From: Conchocele bisecta
Taxonomy: Eukaryota; Mollusca; Bivalvia; Lucinida; Thyasiridae
Direction of reading: 5' to 3'
Length of the DNA stretch: 64,000 nt
NCBI GenBank assembly: GCA_029237695.1
Contig: CM055274.1
Span: 19,209,505 to 19,273,504 of the forward strand
Below the pieces are notes generated by a model that was not told the origin of the DNA, did no database searches, and saw nothing but the letters and a program-made list of their open reading frames with translations. Position 1 is the first letter of the stretch, and each line of letters opens with the position of its first letter. This document shows positions 10,985 through 22,306 of this stretch, one piece after another. Position numbers and translations under genes: made by a program.

Positions 10985-12013
10985 TCTAAACATATTTTAT
11001 TGCTCTATTTAGACTATACAGTAGTTTCAAGATATACACAAACGGGTTGGGCTACAAGCTTGAACAACATTAGTTACATCCCTTCCCAATTGCATATTGC
11101 ATTTACAGTATTTGTCCGTCCGTCCACGTTAATGTTTTTGGATATCCAATATCTCATGAACGGTAACTTCATATACATCCTTATCATATGCCATATTTTC
11201 ATTCCATGCCAAACATATGCAGCCTTCATGTCCAAGGTCAAGGTCAAATTATTTAGAAAGATTGCATTAAAGTTTTTAGGTACCCATTATCTCTGCAACG
11301 GTAAGCAGGTTGACTTCAAACTTCATATACATGTACATTTATACTTCCTTATCATCATCCATATTTTCATTCCATACTACATCTATGCGGCCTTCATGTC
11401 CAAGGTCAATGTCAAATTACTTTAAGATTTGCGTTTAAGTTTTTGGATACAGATTATCTCTGCAACGGTCAGTTGGATTGATTTCAAACTTCATATACTT
11501 CCAGTGCTCCAGATAAGGAATAAGTAATTGAGATATTGTCAACTCAACCATTATTTCAATAAGCAATTGGGTATTTCAACAATTGCTGAATATTTTGCTT
11601 TGAAATGAAAACGTTGTCTTGGCATGAAAAGGTAGGACAAATTATAAATGAAATACCAAGAGGTTTGTCTTTTTTCATGGAAATAAAAAAAGAAAAATAT
11701 GCTTATATATGTAGACTCTTTATTGTTTTCTGCAACAGTGATCAAAGGGTACCATAAAAAATGTTTTTATTGCATTTTTGATACTCACTACTTCTTTGGA
11801 TTTCAATGGGGGTTTTTGCAAATTTTAAATTGAGTATTTAAGCAAATTACGTATCTTATCTGGAGCTCTGTACTTCCCTTATGGCGGCCTTCATGCTCCA
11901 AAGGGCAATGGATTTAAATTACATTGCGCTAATAAATTTGTTTTTGTTAAAACATTTGTATTTGTCGGTCCAGGCGGTGGCCGAGGGGTATACGTGAGCC
12001 CCTGCTCCTCTAG
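10985..12013 (+). mobile_element. Hairpin-ended tandem-repeat element, monomer type B, CTAG end
   Basis: GTCCGTCCGTCC (11,116-11,127) is followed by about 180-bp monomers with ATCTCTGCAACGGT, CATATTTTCATTCC and ATGTCCAAGGTCAAGGTCAAA. The 3' end has GAGGGGTATAC, then a GAG/CTC hairpin, and stops at CTAG (12,010-12,013). A 3' hairpin followed by CTAG is the classic Helitron end, so a Helitron/Helentron relationship is inferred. It is interrupted by MITE-C at 11,502-11,870. Confidence 0.55.
11502..11870 (+). mobile_element. MITE-C, full copy with 6-bp target duplication
   Basis: The ends are CAGTGCTCCAGATAAGG and CTTATCTGGAGCTCTG (inverted). TACTTC precedes (11,496-11,501) and follows (11,871-11,876) the element, and the host monomer elsewhere reads ATACTTCCTTATC uninterrupted. 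The interior is AT-rich with an inner foldback (TGAAAACG...TTTTTTCATGG). No coding capacity. Confidence 0.8.
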
Positions 12014-13295
12014 TATAAATTTGTACCAGGGATAGGACAGAATGTTTATTTATTTTAATAGAGCAACTTTTAAAACATGTTTGATTATGATATTTCGGAA
12101 CGCGCCTGTTTCTGGTTATAGGTGTCTAAAATGTTCGGGTATAGGTGTCTAAATAAAATGTCATGTAAAACTTTGAAAGCTGCAAATTACTAAACCATCG
12201 TGCTACGGAGTTGGAGAAACAATGGCGTAATGACCCAATGAGAACAGTAACAGGCCCCGATTGAGCGTGTGCACAAACAGCTCAGTCTGATCAGGCTTTG
12301 AACCTGCTTGTCATTCAGACAGTGACACACTCACCTTATTCCGATCAATAAAGACGCGCCACAATGGTGGTCCGGTGGGGTATTAGAATTTTTATTTTGA
12401 CTGGAGCTTTCATAATCTCCATTTCTTTTTCCAAGCCACCGTCACATATTATGAGGCCACCCACACCGACATGTATGTCAGCAATGGGACATAGTAAGAA
12501 TAAACGAAGTTACTACTCAATAAGAATAAGTTCAAATAATAATATTGTCTTGCAACTGTCCGGTGGAATACAGACCAATTTGATATCGCAACGATCGGGC
12601 CACCGAGTAACGTTATAGTAAAAAATAAATTACCAAAGGAACATAGTGGAATAATTAAGTATACCTTAATTTGTTGAAACGACCGAGTAAGAAAAGATTA
12701 TTGTAGCGATTGGGCTTCTAAAAACAACGTAGCACTAACCTTACAAAATCTGTTAACTCAACCTCCAAATCAATATATTTATTTATAGGACAAAGGGTAG
12801 ATATTTGAGGGTTTGCGTTAAGGCAGTTGTTTGGCTGGATGGAAGAATGTGCAGTTTTTAAACAACAAGTGCTGAAGTGCTCAATCAACTTCTTTACAAT
12901 CTAACTTTTCAAGTCAAGTGTACAGTGACATAATAAAAAGTGATTCTCGTAGAATTGTTTAGTTAAAACGGTAAACGGTTGAATTTAGATTACTACATTG
13001 ATTTCGTAACTATAGGTCGTGTGGGTAAACAAGGATTGGCTATTCTATTCAGTTAGTCAAGCTGGAACAATAGGCGGTTTGAATAATATTTGATTTTATC
13101 TTAACTGTTTAAAAGAAACTGATTTTGGAAGGAGAAACGTTCTTAATTTTCGTCATCTAACACGTACCATAATGCTAGTGTGTTAAAGAAAATGGGTATA
13201 AAAATTATTTACAGTAAATTTATTTCTTTGGCTAACTGTAATAACCCGCCTCATTACCATTGAATTACGCAAGTTCATATGGATTATTTTTCATT
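12014..13295. other. Gene-free stretch
   Basis: No gene is supported. An open stretch at 12,364-12,618 has no recognisable domain. A fragment near 12,240-12,330 (CTGATCAGGCTTTGAACCTG) weakly resembles MITE-E interior. Confidence 0.35.
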
Positions 13296-13610
13296 TCATC
13301 CAACAAGTTGTGGGAATAATTCGAGCAGATATTTTGGAAGTTTACCGTTGCCTTGTTTTCTTTCTATATGAGAACTAATTTTTGTAAGTTTATTTTCTTC
13401 GGTCTGATTATATCTTAGTTTTAGTTTGCAGTTATTGACGACGAACGCGGGGGGGAACAATGGGTCGGATCGGTATGGGAGGGCTAAGTACACTTCCTTC
13501 CCCACTGTGGAGAGGTTACTCGTGGTCTGCGCCTCGATTTCGGGACCACATACAGCGGCTAACGCCTTCTCATTCAAACATGAATACGAAAAGGTATAAT
13601 AATAAACCAT
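13296..13610 (-). CDS. Unrecognised open reading frame, possible exon or element fragment
   Basis: This minus-strand frame of 104 codons starts at an ATG (13,608-13,610). Its middle (contains EVYLALPYRSDPLFPP) has a protein-like composition and locally higher GC than its surroundings. I do not recognise the family and see no domain motif, membrane segment or convincing splice sites. It may be a remnant of a transposable element gene or chance. Confidence 0.2.
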   Translation of the reverse strand: MVYYYTFSYSCLNEKALAAVCGPEIEAQTTSNLSTVGKEVYLALPYRSDPLFPPAFVVNNCKLKLRYNQTEENKLTKISSHIERKQGNGKLPKYLLELFPQLVG

Positions 13611-14394
13611 GGTAAACTATAATACTTTGTTATATTTTAAATAAGTGAATGATGCACGTACACATACATGTAACAGCAGTCCCGCGGGCCACAGGAGGTC
13701 CAGTATGTTGAAGGAGGGTAAGTTGGTATTAATACTTGTTTTAGTTTAGACATGTAATTAAAAAAAATAGAATAAAATCTTTCGTTCATTGTTTTATATT
13801 CAATGTATTTATAACTACATCTTTTTGTCTAACATGCCTAAACAAGGAAAATACACTATCAAATCTAACATACCTACCACCTGTGGTCGCGGCATTGGTC
13901 TGAAAAAGCCCGGAGATTTCTGGTACTGTAACAACACATGGAGACTTACAAGATTCGCCCTGCATAGAGAGAACATGGGGAGGCGGTTTTCACTAAACTT
14001 GTGAACTAAAGTTGCAAACCATTATGGATAGTCTGTAAAGTTTCACCCGGGATTAACAAATGTTTTCTTGTCAAACTATCATTGGATTTACATTTATTAG
14101 CATACTGTCAACCTAGGCTTGCAAGAGCTCAATTAAATGTACAAATCCATCAATTTAAATTGCCAAGAACGATCCTAAATTGGCACTTACGAACATTATT
14201 TAGGTCATAACGAACTTTAGTGAAACGGGCCCGGGCCCCAGACGTAACAGACCAAACGAATTGTATGCTCATGAGGCAGTTGTCACGATGCAATAAGAAT
14301 GAAATTAACTAATTCTTCTATGAAATGGTAAAACTGAGCCCACGATTGAACAGAACCCAGTATCCGAATTTCACTCCAAAGTTGCTAAACATAA

Positions 14395-14680
14395 AACTTA
14401 TTTCTAGCTAAGTATACATTTGAGGGAAGTAATTAATTTAATATCCCCCCCATCACCGAAATACATTATTATTTTTCATATAGAAACAAACGACTGCATA
14501 TAATTTGATCGATTGATTAAAAGTATGCCAGAATTGAATTATACTGTAACTTTAATTAACAATTATCACAGTCAAAATGCAAAGTTATACTTATCTTGCT
14601 AAGCGCAACTTTGAAGGCAGAAATATTCAATTTAAGGATAAATTAAAATTTATTAATTGTTTATTATACTGAATGTTGGC
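14395..14680. mobile_element. MITE-B copy 2, rearranged
   Basis: It contains MITE-B blocks (AGCTAAGTATAC, CGACTGCATATAATTTGAT, AACAATTATCACAG) but the right arm is fused directly after the centre. It has many single-base insertions. It abuts the second copy of the 0.9-kb repeat. Confidence 0.5.
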
Positions 14681-15540
14681 TATTTCGTCCCTTACGCCCA
14701 AGGTTCAATGACTAGCACTGCTAAACAAATATAATTGTTATTATTTTAACAATTGTACTGTCATTTGATTGTTGTAAATCGAACTCCTTCCGACACCTTT
14801 CAGTCAATGGATCTGAAACGTGCACACATCTTCTGCCACATATTGAATAATGTGCACCATGGTATTTTGTATGACGCAATATTCAATGGTTTTTCACAAT
14901 AATAACGACCGGTTTGAAACTTGTGGCCAAACTTTTTCACATTTTGCATACACTCCTGTATAGAGTTTGTGTAATCAAACTCCTCCAACAGCTAATCCGT
15001 CAAAAGATCAGTACGCGAATTTCATCAAAATTGCCAAAGTATAAACTTATCTAGCAAAGTATACTATTTGGAGGGAAATTAATCATTTATTTTCCCCTAG
15101 ATGCATTATGTCATATAGAATATATTGAACTGCATATATTTGATGATTTAAAAGGTTATGCTGAAATTATTATACTGAATTGATTACATTATCACAAAAG
15201 GAACCAAAATAAAAAATTTTTTGTGATAATGTAATAAAATTCAGTAAGACATGTAATTAAAAAGTTGATAAATTTCTTTATCTTTAAATTGAACAAATTT
15301 TTTCCCACACAGTATTCTTTGGCTGAGTAAGGTATAACTGTTTGGCAATGTTGGTGAAGATAGGGCTACTGAATATTTTGATCACACGTCCGTTCTGCCC
15401 ATATTTAAACATAATGTTTGTCATGTTGGATGTTTACAAAACTTCACCAGTTTCATTCCTCAAAACGAAACGACAATCACAAATCACAATCATCTGTTAA
15501 GCATTCATATGACATAGCTGTGACTGGAAAAAAAATGGGG
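14680..15540. repeat. About 0.9-kb dispersed repeat, copy 2 (contains MITE-B)
   Basis: It has the same block order as 1831-2740, with MITE-B at the same place. Compared with copy 1 and with other MITE-B copies, this stretch carries unusually many one-base insertions, often doubling a base. Confidence 0.6.
14990..15372. mobile_element. MITE-B copy 3
   Basis: It lies inside copy 2 of the 0.9-kb repeat. The central palindrome ACATTATCACAAAAGGA...TTTTGTGATAATGTAAT is present but its middle differs. The arms show GCCAAAGTATAAACTTATCT where other copies have GCAAAGTATACTTATCT, so it is expanded by single-base insertions. Confidence 0.6.
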
Positions 15541-17860
15541 ACCTATGTTATTTTGAATTTTGTTATTTTGCTTTCGTACATTCTTGTAAACCAATGTTAT
15601 TTTTTTGTCATCTTTTAGAGCAACGAAGAACAAAACTAGGGGTTGGTTCCATTTTTTATTTTTTTTTCGACAATTCCATTTGGTTCCGCCATCTTAAATT
15701 TACACAAAATGTCCGCCCCTGAAATGCTATATTTCATTATATATTTACACTTCTAATAAAACAGCTAGAATATTAGATTAGTTTGTATTTTTGTGGATAA
15801 TCATATTTTGACCGCCACAAAAAACAACTACCACCGATGTTATTTTATTTCATTTTTATTTTTAAAACAAACCCCCATGCGGCTGCCAAAAAATGGACGC
15901 CCTGAATTTTCGTATTGCAAGTATATAGTAAAATACAGGTTAGAGCCGTCAAGAATACTAAAATAATATTCGGTTGAGCCTATAGACAGCTTTAGTGGGT
16001 GGGCGAGCTTTAGCGAGCCCTATTATAAAGTTTGTCTGGGGCGAAACCGAATATATTTTGTATTATTCGACGGCACACTAAAATCATGTATTTAATTTTA
16101 ATTTAATACCGCATACTAAAACTTAAATTGTTTGAACGTGCTGTGACGTCATCTTTTGACGCCATTCCCATCGCCATACGTCACAAATCTTACAACGACC
16201 GGTCATTTCAAAGCAAAATGGCGGCTCCACGCTAGGGTAGATTCGGTATTGTAAACTGCTTTGAAATCAATCCTCCATTTGATTTCCGATGAGGCTTTCT
16301 ATAATGGCTGGTTTTTCAAGACTACGCAGTTGTCATAATAAGCATCCACAATCATAATCGGACATATACAATGTCGTTGGTTAACATCGCAAAATACTGT
16401 AACAAAAATGGTTCAAATTCAGCTGAACCGAACAGTGATTTTCGATTTTAAAAGTTCGCCGCCATCTTGAATTTAGGCTGTGTTGAGACTGAGCAATCAT
16501 AGGCCACACGGTTGAGGGTCAAAGGTGAAAAAATAAAGGCAAAAACGGCATTTCATGTATATTCGGCTTCTTCAGGTATATTAGGTTACAACATTTATTC
16601 AACCACCTATATTATGCTAAATGGTTGTGGTACAAATTGTAATATTCATATCTACATTTATAATGCAGATATAATGTTGTTGTTTTCTTCGGCTATGCCA
16701 TCTACATAATACAACTGGGGTTGGTTCCACTTTTTCTAATATCTGGTATGACGGACATTTTGTTTTCAAAATGGACTCTATGTAAATAATATTTCTTATG
16801 TCTTCACTACGTACTGTCTTTAATAAAGTGTATTTATAGTTAGGTTATGTTGACTGCTTTGCTATGTTCTTCGAACAAACGTTCTTTGTATCATCAAATA
16901 AAACATGAGTTGTTCCAATTTCATTCTAATTTTCAAAATGGCTGCCGTGAAAATCATGCAATTCTGATATAATCATGTACAATCCATTTGGACTGATTTT
17001 TCCCCAGACTTTAATCATTATTGAAAGTAAATTATATATGACTAAAGTCAATTTCAAGTCATTGTTTATGACAAATATGTTATTTTTCAAAATGGCCACT
17101 GTGTGTATGCATGACTTTTCTTAATTATGGATACAGTTCTTTCAATCAGTTTCATCACCATCTGCATTCGTCGGTGTTGGTGTTCCTGAAAGGCAGTGAT
17201 GGCACAATCACATTCAAAATGTGGTCAAAGGAGTTGCTTACATACAATATATACCCGATGCAAACTTGTATGCAGGAAAGTGTAGAGGAACTATCGAAAA
17301 CGCAGTATTTGTGTGATTAAATGACTGTTCGGCATTAAATCGCCATGTGCACATGTTCAGTATGTGCACACGACGTGAGTAAAATGTCCGATTGATTGCC
17401 AAAACACTGTTGGAGAGGTTGAATACACTCTATACATAATACAGAATGGTATGCAAAAGTATCATTATTTACGATTATATATGGTCTTAAGAGATAACAA
17501 CTCATATGTCAATATAAAAGGGATCAGTACCTTGATTGTCCAAATTGCGTTTCACTTGTTGAAATTGTTATACTATGACTTAAAAAAGCCAGAGACACTG
17601 CATTACGGTGTGCCACAAAGGCAAGTCAATGGATAATGCTTCCATACCATTGATTATCGATGAAAACTAATATGCTCTGATTGAATATGAATAATGAGGC
17701 ATGTTATTTGGCAGGAAACAGTTTCGTTATGTGTACGGACTGACTGTTCAAGTTGAGTAAAATCATCTGCCTCTCACATCCATGAAATAAATAGTATATT
17801 CATGTCGTCACAGATTACATGATATTTTACTGCTGCCAAAGCAACATGGCCTGTCAATGA
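15541..17860. other. Gene-free stretch with recurrent AAAATGGC / GCCATTTT sites
   Basis: No gene is supported. Short motifs such as CCGCCATCTT, AAAATGGCGGC and TTTTCAAAATGGC recur (near 15,690, 16,218, 16,458, 16,928, 17,090). They resemble the YY1 core (AAGATGGCGGC), but function cannot be judged from sequence. They continue in the duplicated block at 19,112-20,170. Confidence 0.4.
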
Positions 17861-17869
17861 AACACGTGT

Positions 17870-18860
17870 CTGTCAAAACCATACTAGTTACTGATATTCT
17901 ATCCCACGAGTCAGTAACAGACATATATTCTAACTTTGTTAAGGGTATGAATTCACAGGTACATGTAGTATTCGCAAACTTACCTGCCAGTGATCACGAG
18001 TTGCAATAAATTGCAAACTTGACTGAGTAAGATGCACAATTTATTCTGCTAGAAAAACGAGTTTAAAGGGATAACTCAATTTCAGACGCAATGTCCGCAG
18101 AAAATAGTGGCGTTATGGGATTACAGAGATAAACTGAAATGATCTAAACACATAATTATGACTCCTCTCAAGTCCAAAATGTTGCAAGCCGGGCACAATG
18201 GCCATCTCGGCATTCAGACATGTCTTAGACGAGCACAAAATATTATGTTCTGGTAAAATGGTAGGAAGAAAATCAATTGAAGATAGAAACTGAAATGCCA
18301 AAGAAACTCTGATATCACACTATGTACCAGGCCACACATGACAAACTGTTGCTACAAACATTTCCACATGGAATGAAAAGTAATTTCTGGTAACTGTTAA
18401 CAACAACATTCACACAGCATGATATCCAAAATGGCCATTGGACAGTTGAAAGGGATTTACAGTAATCCTAGTGTACCAAGTACACATGTGTCAGATGAAG
18501 TCTGCAATTTGCCTACCAGGAATTTGCTGATTTTGCAAAATAATGGGATTTCCTTAATCTCACGTGCTCTATGTTGCCAATGTCCAGTGGGTTTGTTGAG
18601 CGAACAGTAAGCATTCTGAAACACAGTTTCGTAAAAACCATAGATGAATGTACATGCCTAGTTTTGGGTATACTGGCATATCGAAACTCCCATAAGTGGC
18701 ACGGAATGATCACCTGCACAGTTATTGATGGGACAGCGGCCTCTATCAAGTTTACGGACCACTTGCGAGCAGGTGTTTCGATTTGTGACAATATCAGATT
18801 CAGTCATGAACAGAGCAAGACACGCTATGATTAAAAGAGCTAAACATTGGCGACCAATTT
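17870..18860 (+). pseudogene. Decayed Ty3/Gypsy pol: RNase H end and integrase
   Basis: Reading across frame changes shows, in order: a tether like VTDILSHES near 17,895 (cf. ADTLSR); an integrase zinc-binding segment near 18,180-18,265 with GHNGHLGIQTC and a following FW; and the integrase core end near 18,515-18,650 with EFADFAK and NGFVERTV, whose Glu matches the third catalytic acid. Several stop codons and frameshifts interrupt it. Integrase inserts retrotransposon cDNA; this copy cannot. No LTRs were recognised nearby. Confidence 0.6.
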
Positions 18861-19111
18861 GGACTCCATAAATACTGCAAACTATTGAGACCAGTTACAG
18901 TCTGCTAGCGCAATGCCAGTTCTTACAGACTGCATATGGTGCATCATATCGCCGTAACATACTCTTTCTCATGAAGCAATGGAGAATATGAGTAGTACCT
19001 TTGCAATTCAATATATAATACCATAATGTACAGTACATTGTATATTGGATAACATGGATGATTTGCCATATTTTCATCTTCTTATTTTAAAGGAAAACGC
19101 ATGTGCTGACC

Positions 19112-20170
19112 AATATATCATTTGAAGAAACATAACTATAAGCCATGACAATACGTGATATGTGATACATGTACATGTAAATACGTACATGTAATACAAC
19201 AATACCGCAATAGATGTAAATCCTTGAAGTGGCAATGCATGTGACCACTTATTTCCAGTGGCCATTTTGAAGATAATGTTGTCTGGTACCACAGTACTAG
19301 TTGGCAAACAATCTCAATCGTTTGTGTTCATTGTATTACGAGTATAAGCAGACGAAACATACAAAATAAGACCACTGCATTAAACATGTATAATAAATAT
19401 TAGATTGTCAAGTTTAAATGGCGGCCATTTTAATCATAATATTGCCGCCATTTTAAAATATGCTGAAATAATTATGCCAATTCTTCTTATCCATAATAAA
19501 TCATAATAAAAAACACCAAATATAACGTCGGCGCTAAATATAAATTAATTTTAATGGCGGCCATTTTGAAATTAATAATGGCGGCAATACGGCTTTTAAA
19601 AATGGAACTAACTTCAGTTTTGTTATATGTTGTATATATATATATGTTTTCAAGCAGATACACACGTTCCAATCAAAATATCATTTGAAAGTACATATAA
19701 CTACAGCCACAGAAATACTAGAATGTGTAACAAATCTTTGATGTGGCGATGTACATAGCACACTTAGTTTAGGTGGCCATTTTGAAGATAAAGATTACTC
19801 GCAGCACAATACCAGCTAGAAATAATATCAACATACTGTGTTCAAAGAAATACGAGTATAACCAGAAGGAAAATACAAAATCTTACCACGACATTCAAAA
19901 ATGTAAAATAAATACTGGATTTCCAATTTTGAAATGGCGGCCATTTTGAAAACAAAATGTATTGAACTCATTCTGCCAATATTTCTTGTCCATAATAATG
20001 TGTTTTCCGCTGCAAAAACACCACACATAATAACTTTGACCTCGAAATATATATTTCAATGGCGGCCATTTTGAATTTCAAGATGGCGGCCATATGGCTA
20101 ATAGAAAATACCCAGATGTGTTGTATGTGGTATATAGATGAAAAAATACATCGGTTCAAACAATGTAGCA
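19112..20170. repeat. Tandem duplication of an about 560-bp block rich in GGCGGCCATTTT
   Basis: Unit 1 (19,112-19,675) and unit 2 (19,676-20,170) both run ATCATTTGAA...ACATATAACTA, GGTGGCCATTTTGAAGATAA or close variants, TACGAGTATAA, AATGGCGGCCATTTT, ATGCCAAT...TCCATAATAA, then another AATGGCGGCCATTTTGAA. Each unit has four or so GCCATTTT sites on both strands. No coding potential. Confidence 0.6.
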
Positions 20171-20215
20171 AACAAATTCACAAAACCTAAAATAACGAAA
20201 TAACAGTATACACTA

Positions 20216-20400
20216 TGTGCGGATGCACATGATTAGCTCTGTTCGCCATTCCACCAATGAAACACCAGTCACGCTTCTTACATGTACAAGCAATATAGAT
20301 CGTTATCACCTACAGACGCATGCTATTTTATCGGGAGCTACATTGGTCACAAATCCCATAAGCCCCATTTCTTCAGTCACAGCCACATATTACATGTAGT
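20216..20400. mobile_element. MITE-E partial copy (right part)
   Basis: It shares GTGCGGATGCACA, CCATTCCACCAATGAAACACC and the terminus CCCATTTCTTCAGTCACAGC with the other copies. It ends only about 15 bp before the splice acceptor of the first recognised HSPA12-like exon. Confidence 0.55.
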
Positions 20401-20415
20401 TGCAAATGTTTCCAG

Positions 20416-20628
20416 GAGCCGACAAAGGTCGCGTCAAACAACTGGACGGCTGGTACTCGGGCACTCGTCTCTCTGAAAACTCCCACGACCATTCTGCTGA
20501 AACCAGACAAAAGTTTTGATTCGTTCGGATACGAAGCTGAGGATAAATATTCTGATCTAGCTCTCGATGATGATCACACAGACTGGTTCTACTTTCGGCG
20601 CTTCAAAATGATGCTGTTTGACAAAACC
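20416..20628 (+). CDS. HSPA12-like Hsp70 family protein, exon 1 of those found
   Basis: HSPA12 proteins are distant Hsp70 relatives with an actin/Hsp70-type ATPase fold and a divergent substrate region. They act as cytosolic or vesicle-associated ATP-binding proteins and are greatly expanded in bivalves. This exon is 213 nt (71 codons, phase 0 at both ends), preceded by TTTCCAG and followed by GTATGT. It encodes the family signatures LKTPTTILL, FGYEAEDKY and HTDWFYFRRFKMMLFD from ATPase subdomain I. It lacks a start codon; the preceding exon with the first phosphate-binding loop (DFGTT-like) was not found in the window. The splice donor lies only 14 bp from the left end of a MITE-C insertion. 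Confidence 0.85.
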
Positions 20629-20642
20629 GTATGTATTTAGTC

Positions 20643-22008
20643 CTGGACTCCAGATAAGGAATTAGTTATTGAGTATTTTCACTCCATCATTTCTGAAGCA
20701 ATTGGGTATTTCAACATTTTAATTGGGTAAAATAAAATCACGCTACTGTTACACATACAAAAACAGAAATTATTGAATAGTTTGCTTCGAAATGAAAACA
20801 TGTCTTGGCATTTCATTAGAATTGTCTCCTTGGAGACGATTCTAATGAAACACCAAGATGTGTTTTCATGGAAAAGTAAGAAAAATATGCCGTATTTGTC
20901 TGTTTATTGTTTTCTGCAGCATGATAAAGGATCCACAAACTTGTTATTGCTTTTTTTCCCACTTGCTTTAGCAGAAGCGGGACATAGGCATAGCTTTTCC
21001 GTCGGCGTATGCGTCGGCGTCGGCGGCGTCAACATTTCACGTTAAGTTTTTGCGTTTAGCTTAGAAAATTCCGGCTTTGGAAAACTTAACGCTCGGTTTA
21101 ATTTATTACAACTTCTGTTTCCCTGGATGGAATGCTTTTATACTTCTTATTCTGCAAACTATAGCAACATCCGGGATGATTCTACATAAAGCCCATGGTG
21201 CCCGCTAACCCCAAGGTCAAGGTCACGGACTTAGAAAATGCTCAGTTTTGAAAACTTAACGCTTGGGTTAATTTATTGTAACTTCTGTTTCCCTTGATGG
21301 AATGTTTTAATATATCATACATGCATTTGTAAGGACATTCTGCATCATCTGCAGAAAGTTGATGGTGTCCGGTAACCCCAAGGTCAAGGTCGCGTATAGA
21401 GTGTAGAAATTCAGCTTCGGTTCCAGGAGATACATGTCGGTGGCGGCATTCTTGTTTGTGTTTAGCTGTGTTTGTTGGAAAATAAGGGTTTAGGTTTCAG
21501 TTTATTACCCCCTCGCATAGCGAAAAGTGGATATAGGGATGCAAACGTTGTCTGTTCGTCCGTCTGTCCGTCTGTCCATCACAAAAATTAACATTGGAAT
21601 TAATCTGCAATAACTTCTGTTTCCATTGATGGAATGCTTTAATATTTCATAGGTGCATTTGTAACATCATCCTGCATCATTCTACAGAAAGCCTATGGTG
21701 CCCGCTAACCCCAAGGTCAAGAACTTAGAAAATGTTTTGTTTCGAAAACTTTACACTTCATTATAACTTCTCTTTCCCTTAATGGAATGCTTTAACATTT
21801 CATAGGTGTATTTTTAGCAACATCTCACATCATTCTACAGAAAGCCCATGGTGCTCACTAACCCTAAGGTTATTACAAGCTCCTTATGTACTATGAAACT
21901 GCGCCAGGCGGGACATTTTGCTCCGCGGAGCTCTTGTTGATACTCACTACTTCTGATTTAAATTGTGTTTGTGGCAATTTTAATTGGGTATTTAAGCAAA
22001 TACGCAGT
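20643..22008 (+). mobile_element. MITE-C copy split by a tandem-repeat element
   Basis: The left part is 20,643-20,956 and the right part 21,938-22,008. The left end CTGGACTCCAGATAAGG is mutated at the second base. The parts join to the family order ...TTGCTTTTTGATACTCACTACTTCTGATTT... The right terminus is replaced by MITE-B. Confidence 0.65.
20957..21937 (+). mobile_element. Hairpin-ended tandem-repeat element, monomer type A
   Basis: It starts with a stem-loop (CCCACTTGC...GCGGGA, 20,958-20,983). Monomers of about 170 bp follow, with ACTTCTGTTTCCCTTGATGG and CCCCAAGGTCAAGGTCA (21,060-21,880), plus an internal GTCCGTCTGTCCGTCTGTCC tract (21,558-21,579). It ends with GGCGGGACAT, a GCTCCGCGGAGC hairpin and CTTGTT. 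It sits inside MITE-C within intron 1 of the HSPA12-like gene. Confidence 0.55.
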
Positions 22009-22306
22009 TTATCAGTAGCCTATTTCACCAATATTGCAAAGTATTCTTCTCTAGCAAAGTATACTTTGAGGGAGAAATTTTAGGATAAATTTATTAATTT
22101 TTATTATACTGAATTTATTACATTAACACAGCCATTTTGGCTGTGATAATGTAATTAATTCAGTATAATAATTATGCATACTTTGAATCGTCAAATATAT
22201 GCAGTCGTTAGTTCTATATGACATAATGCATTTCGGGGAAAATAAATGATTACTCCCTCAAAGTATACTTTGCTAGATAAGTATACTTTGCAATGTTGAT
22301 GAAATA
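22008..22306. mobile_element. MITE-B copy 4
   Basis: It begins CAGTAGCCTATTTCACCAA and contains the complete central palindrome (ACATTAACACAGCC...GGCTGTGATAATGTAAT). It ends GCAATGTTGATGAAATA, where the (CCAA)n array begins. Confidence 0.75.

Noticed and set aside
11000..11425. 141-codon open frame with repeated hydrophobic segments
   Set aside because: It spans two copies of a type B tandem monomer; the repetition comes from the DNA repeat, and other copies are not open.
12085..12125. Candidate first HSPA12 exon (TTTCTGGTTATAGG resembling a SGY segment)
   Set aside because: Surrounding codons do not match the phosphate-1 loop in any frame and no splice signals fit.
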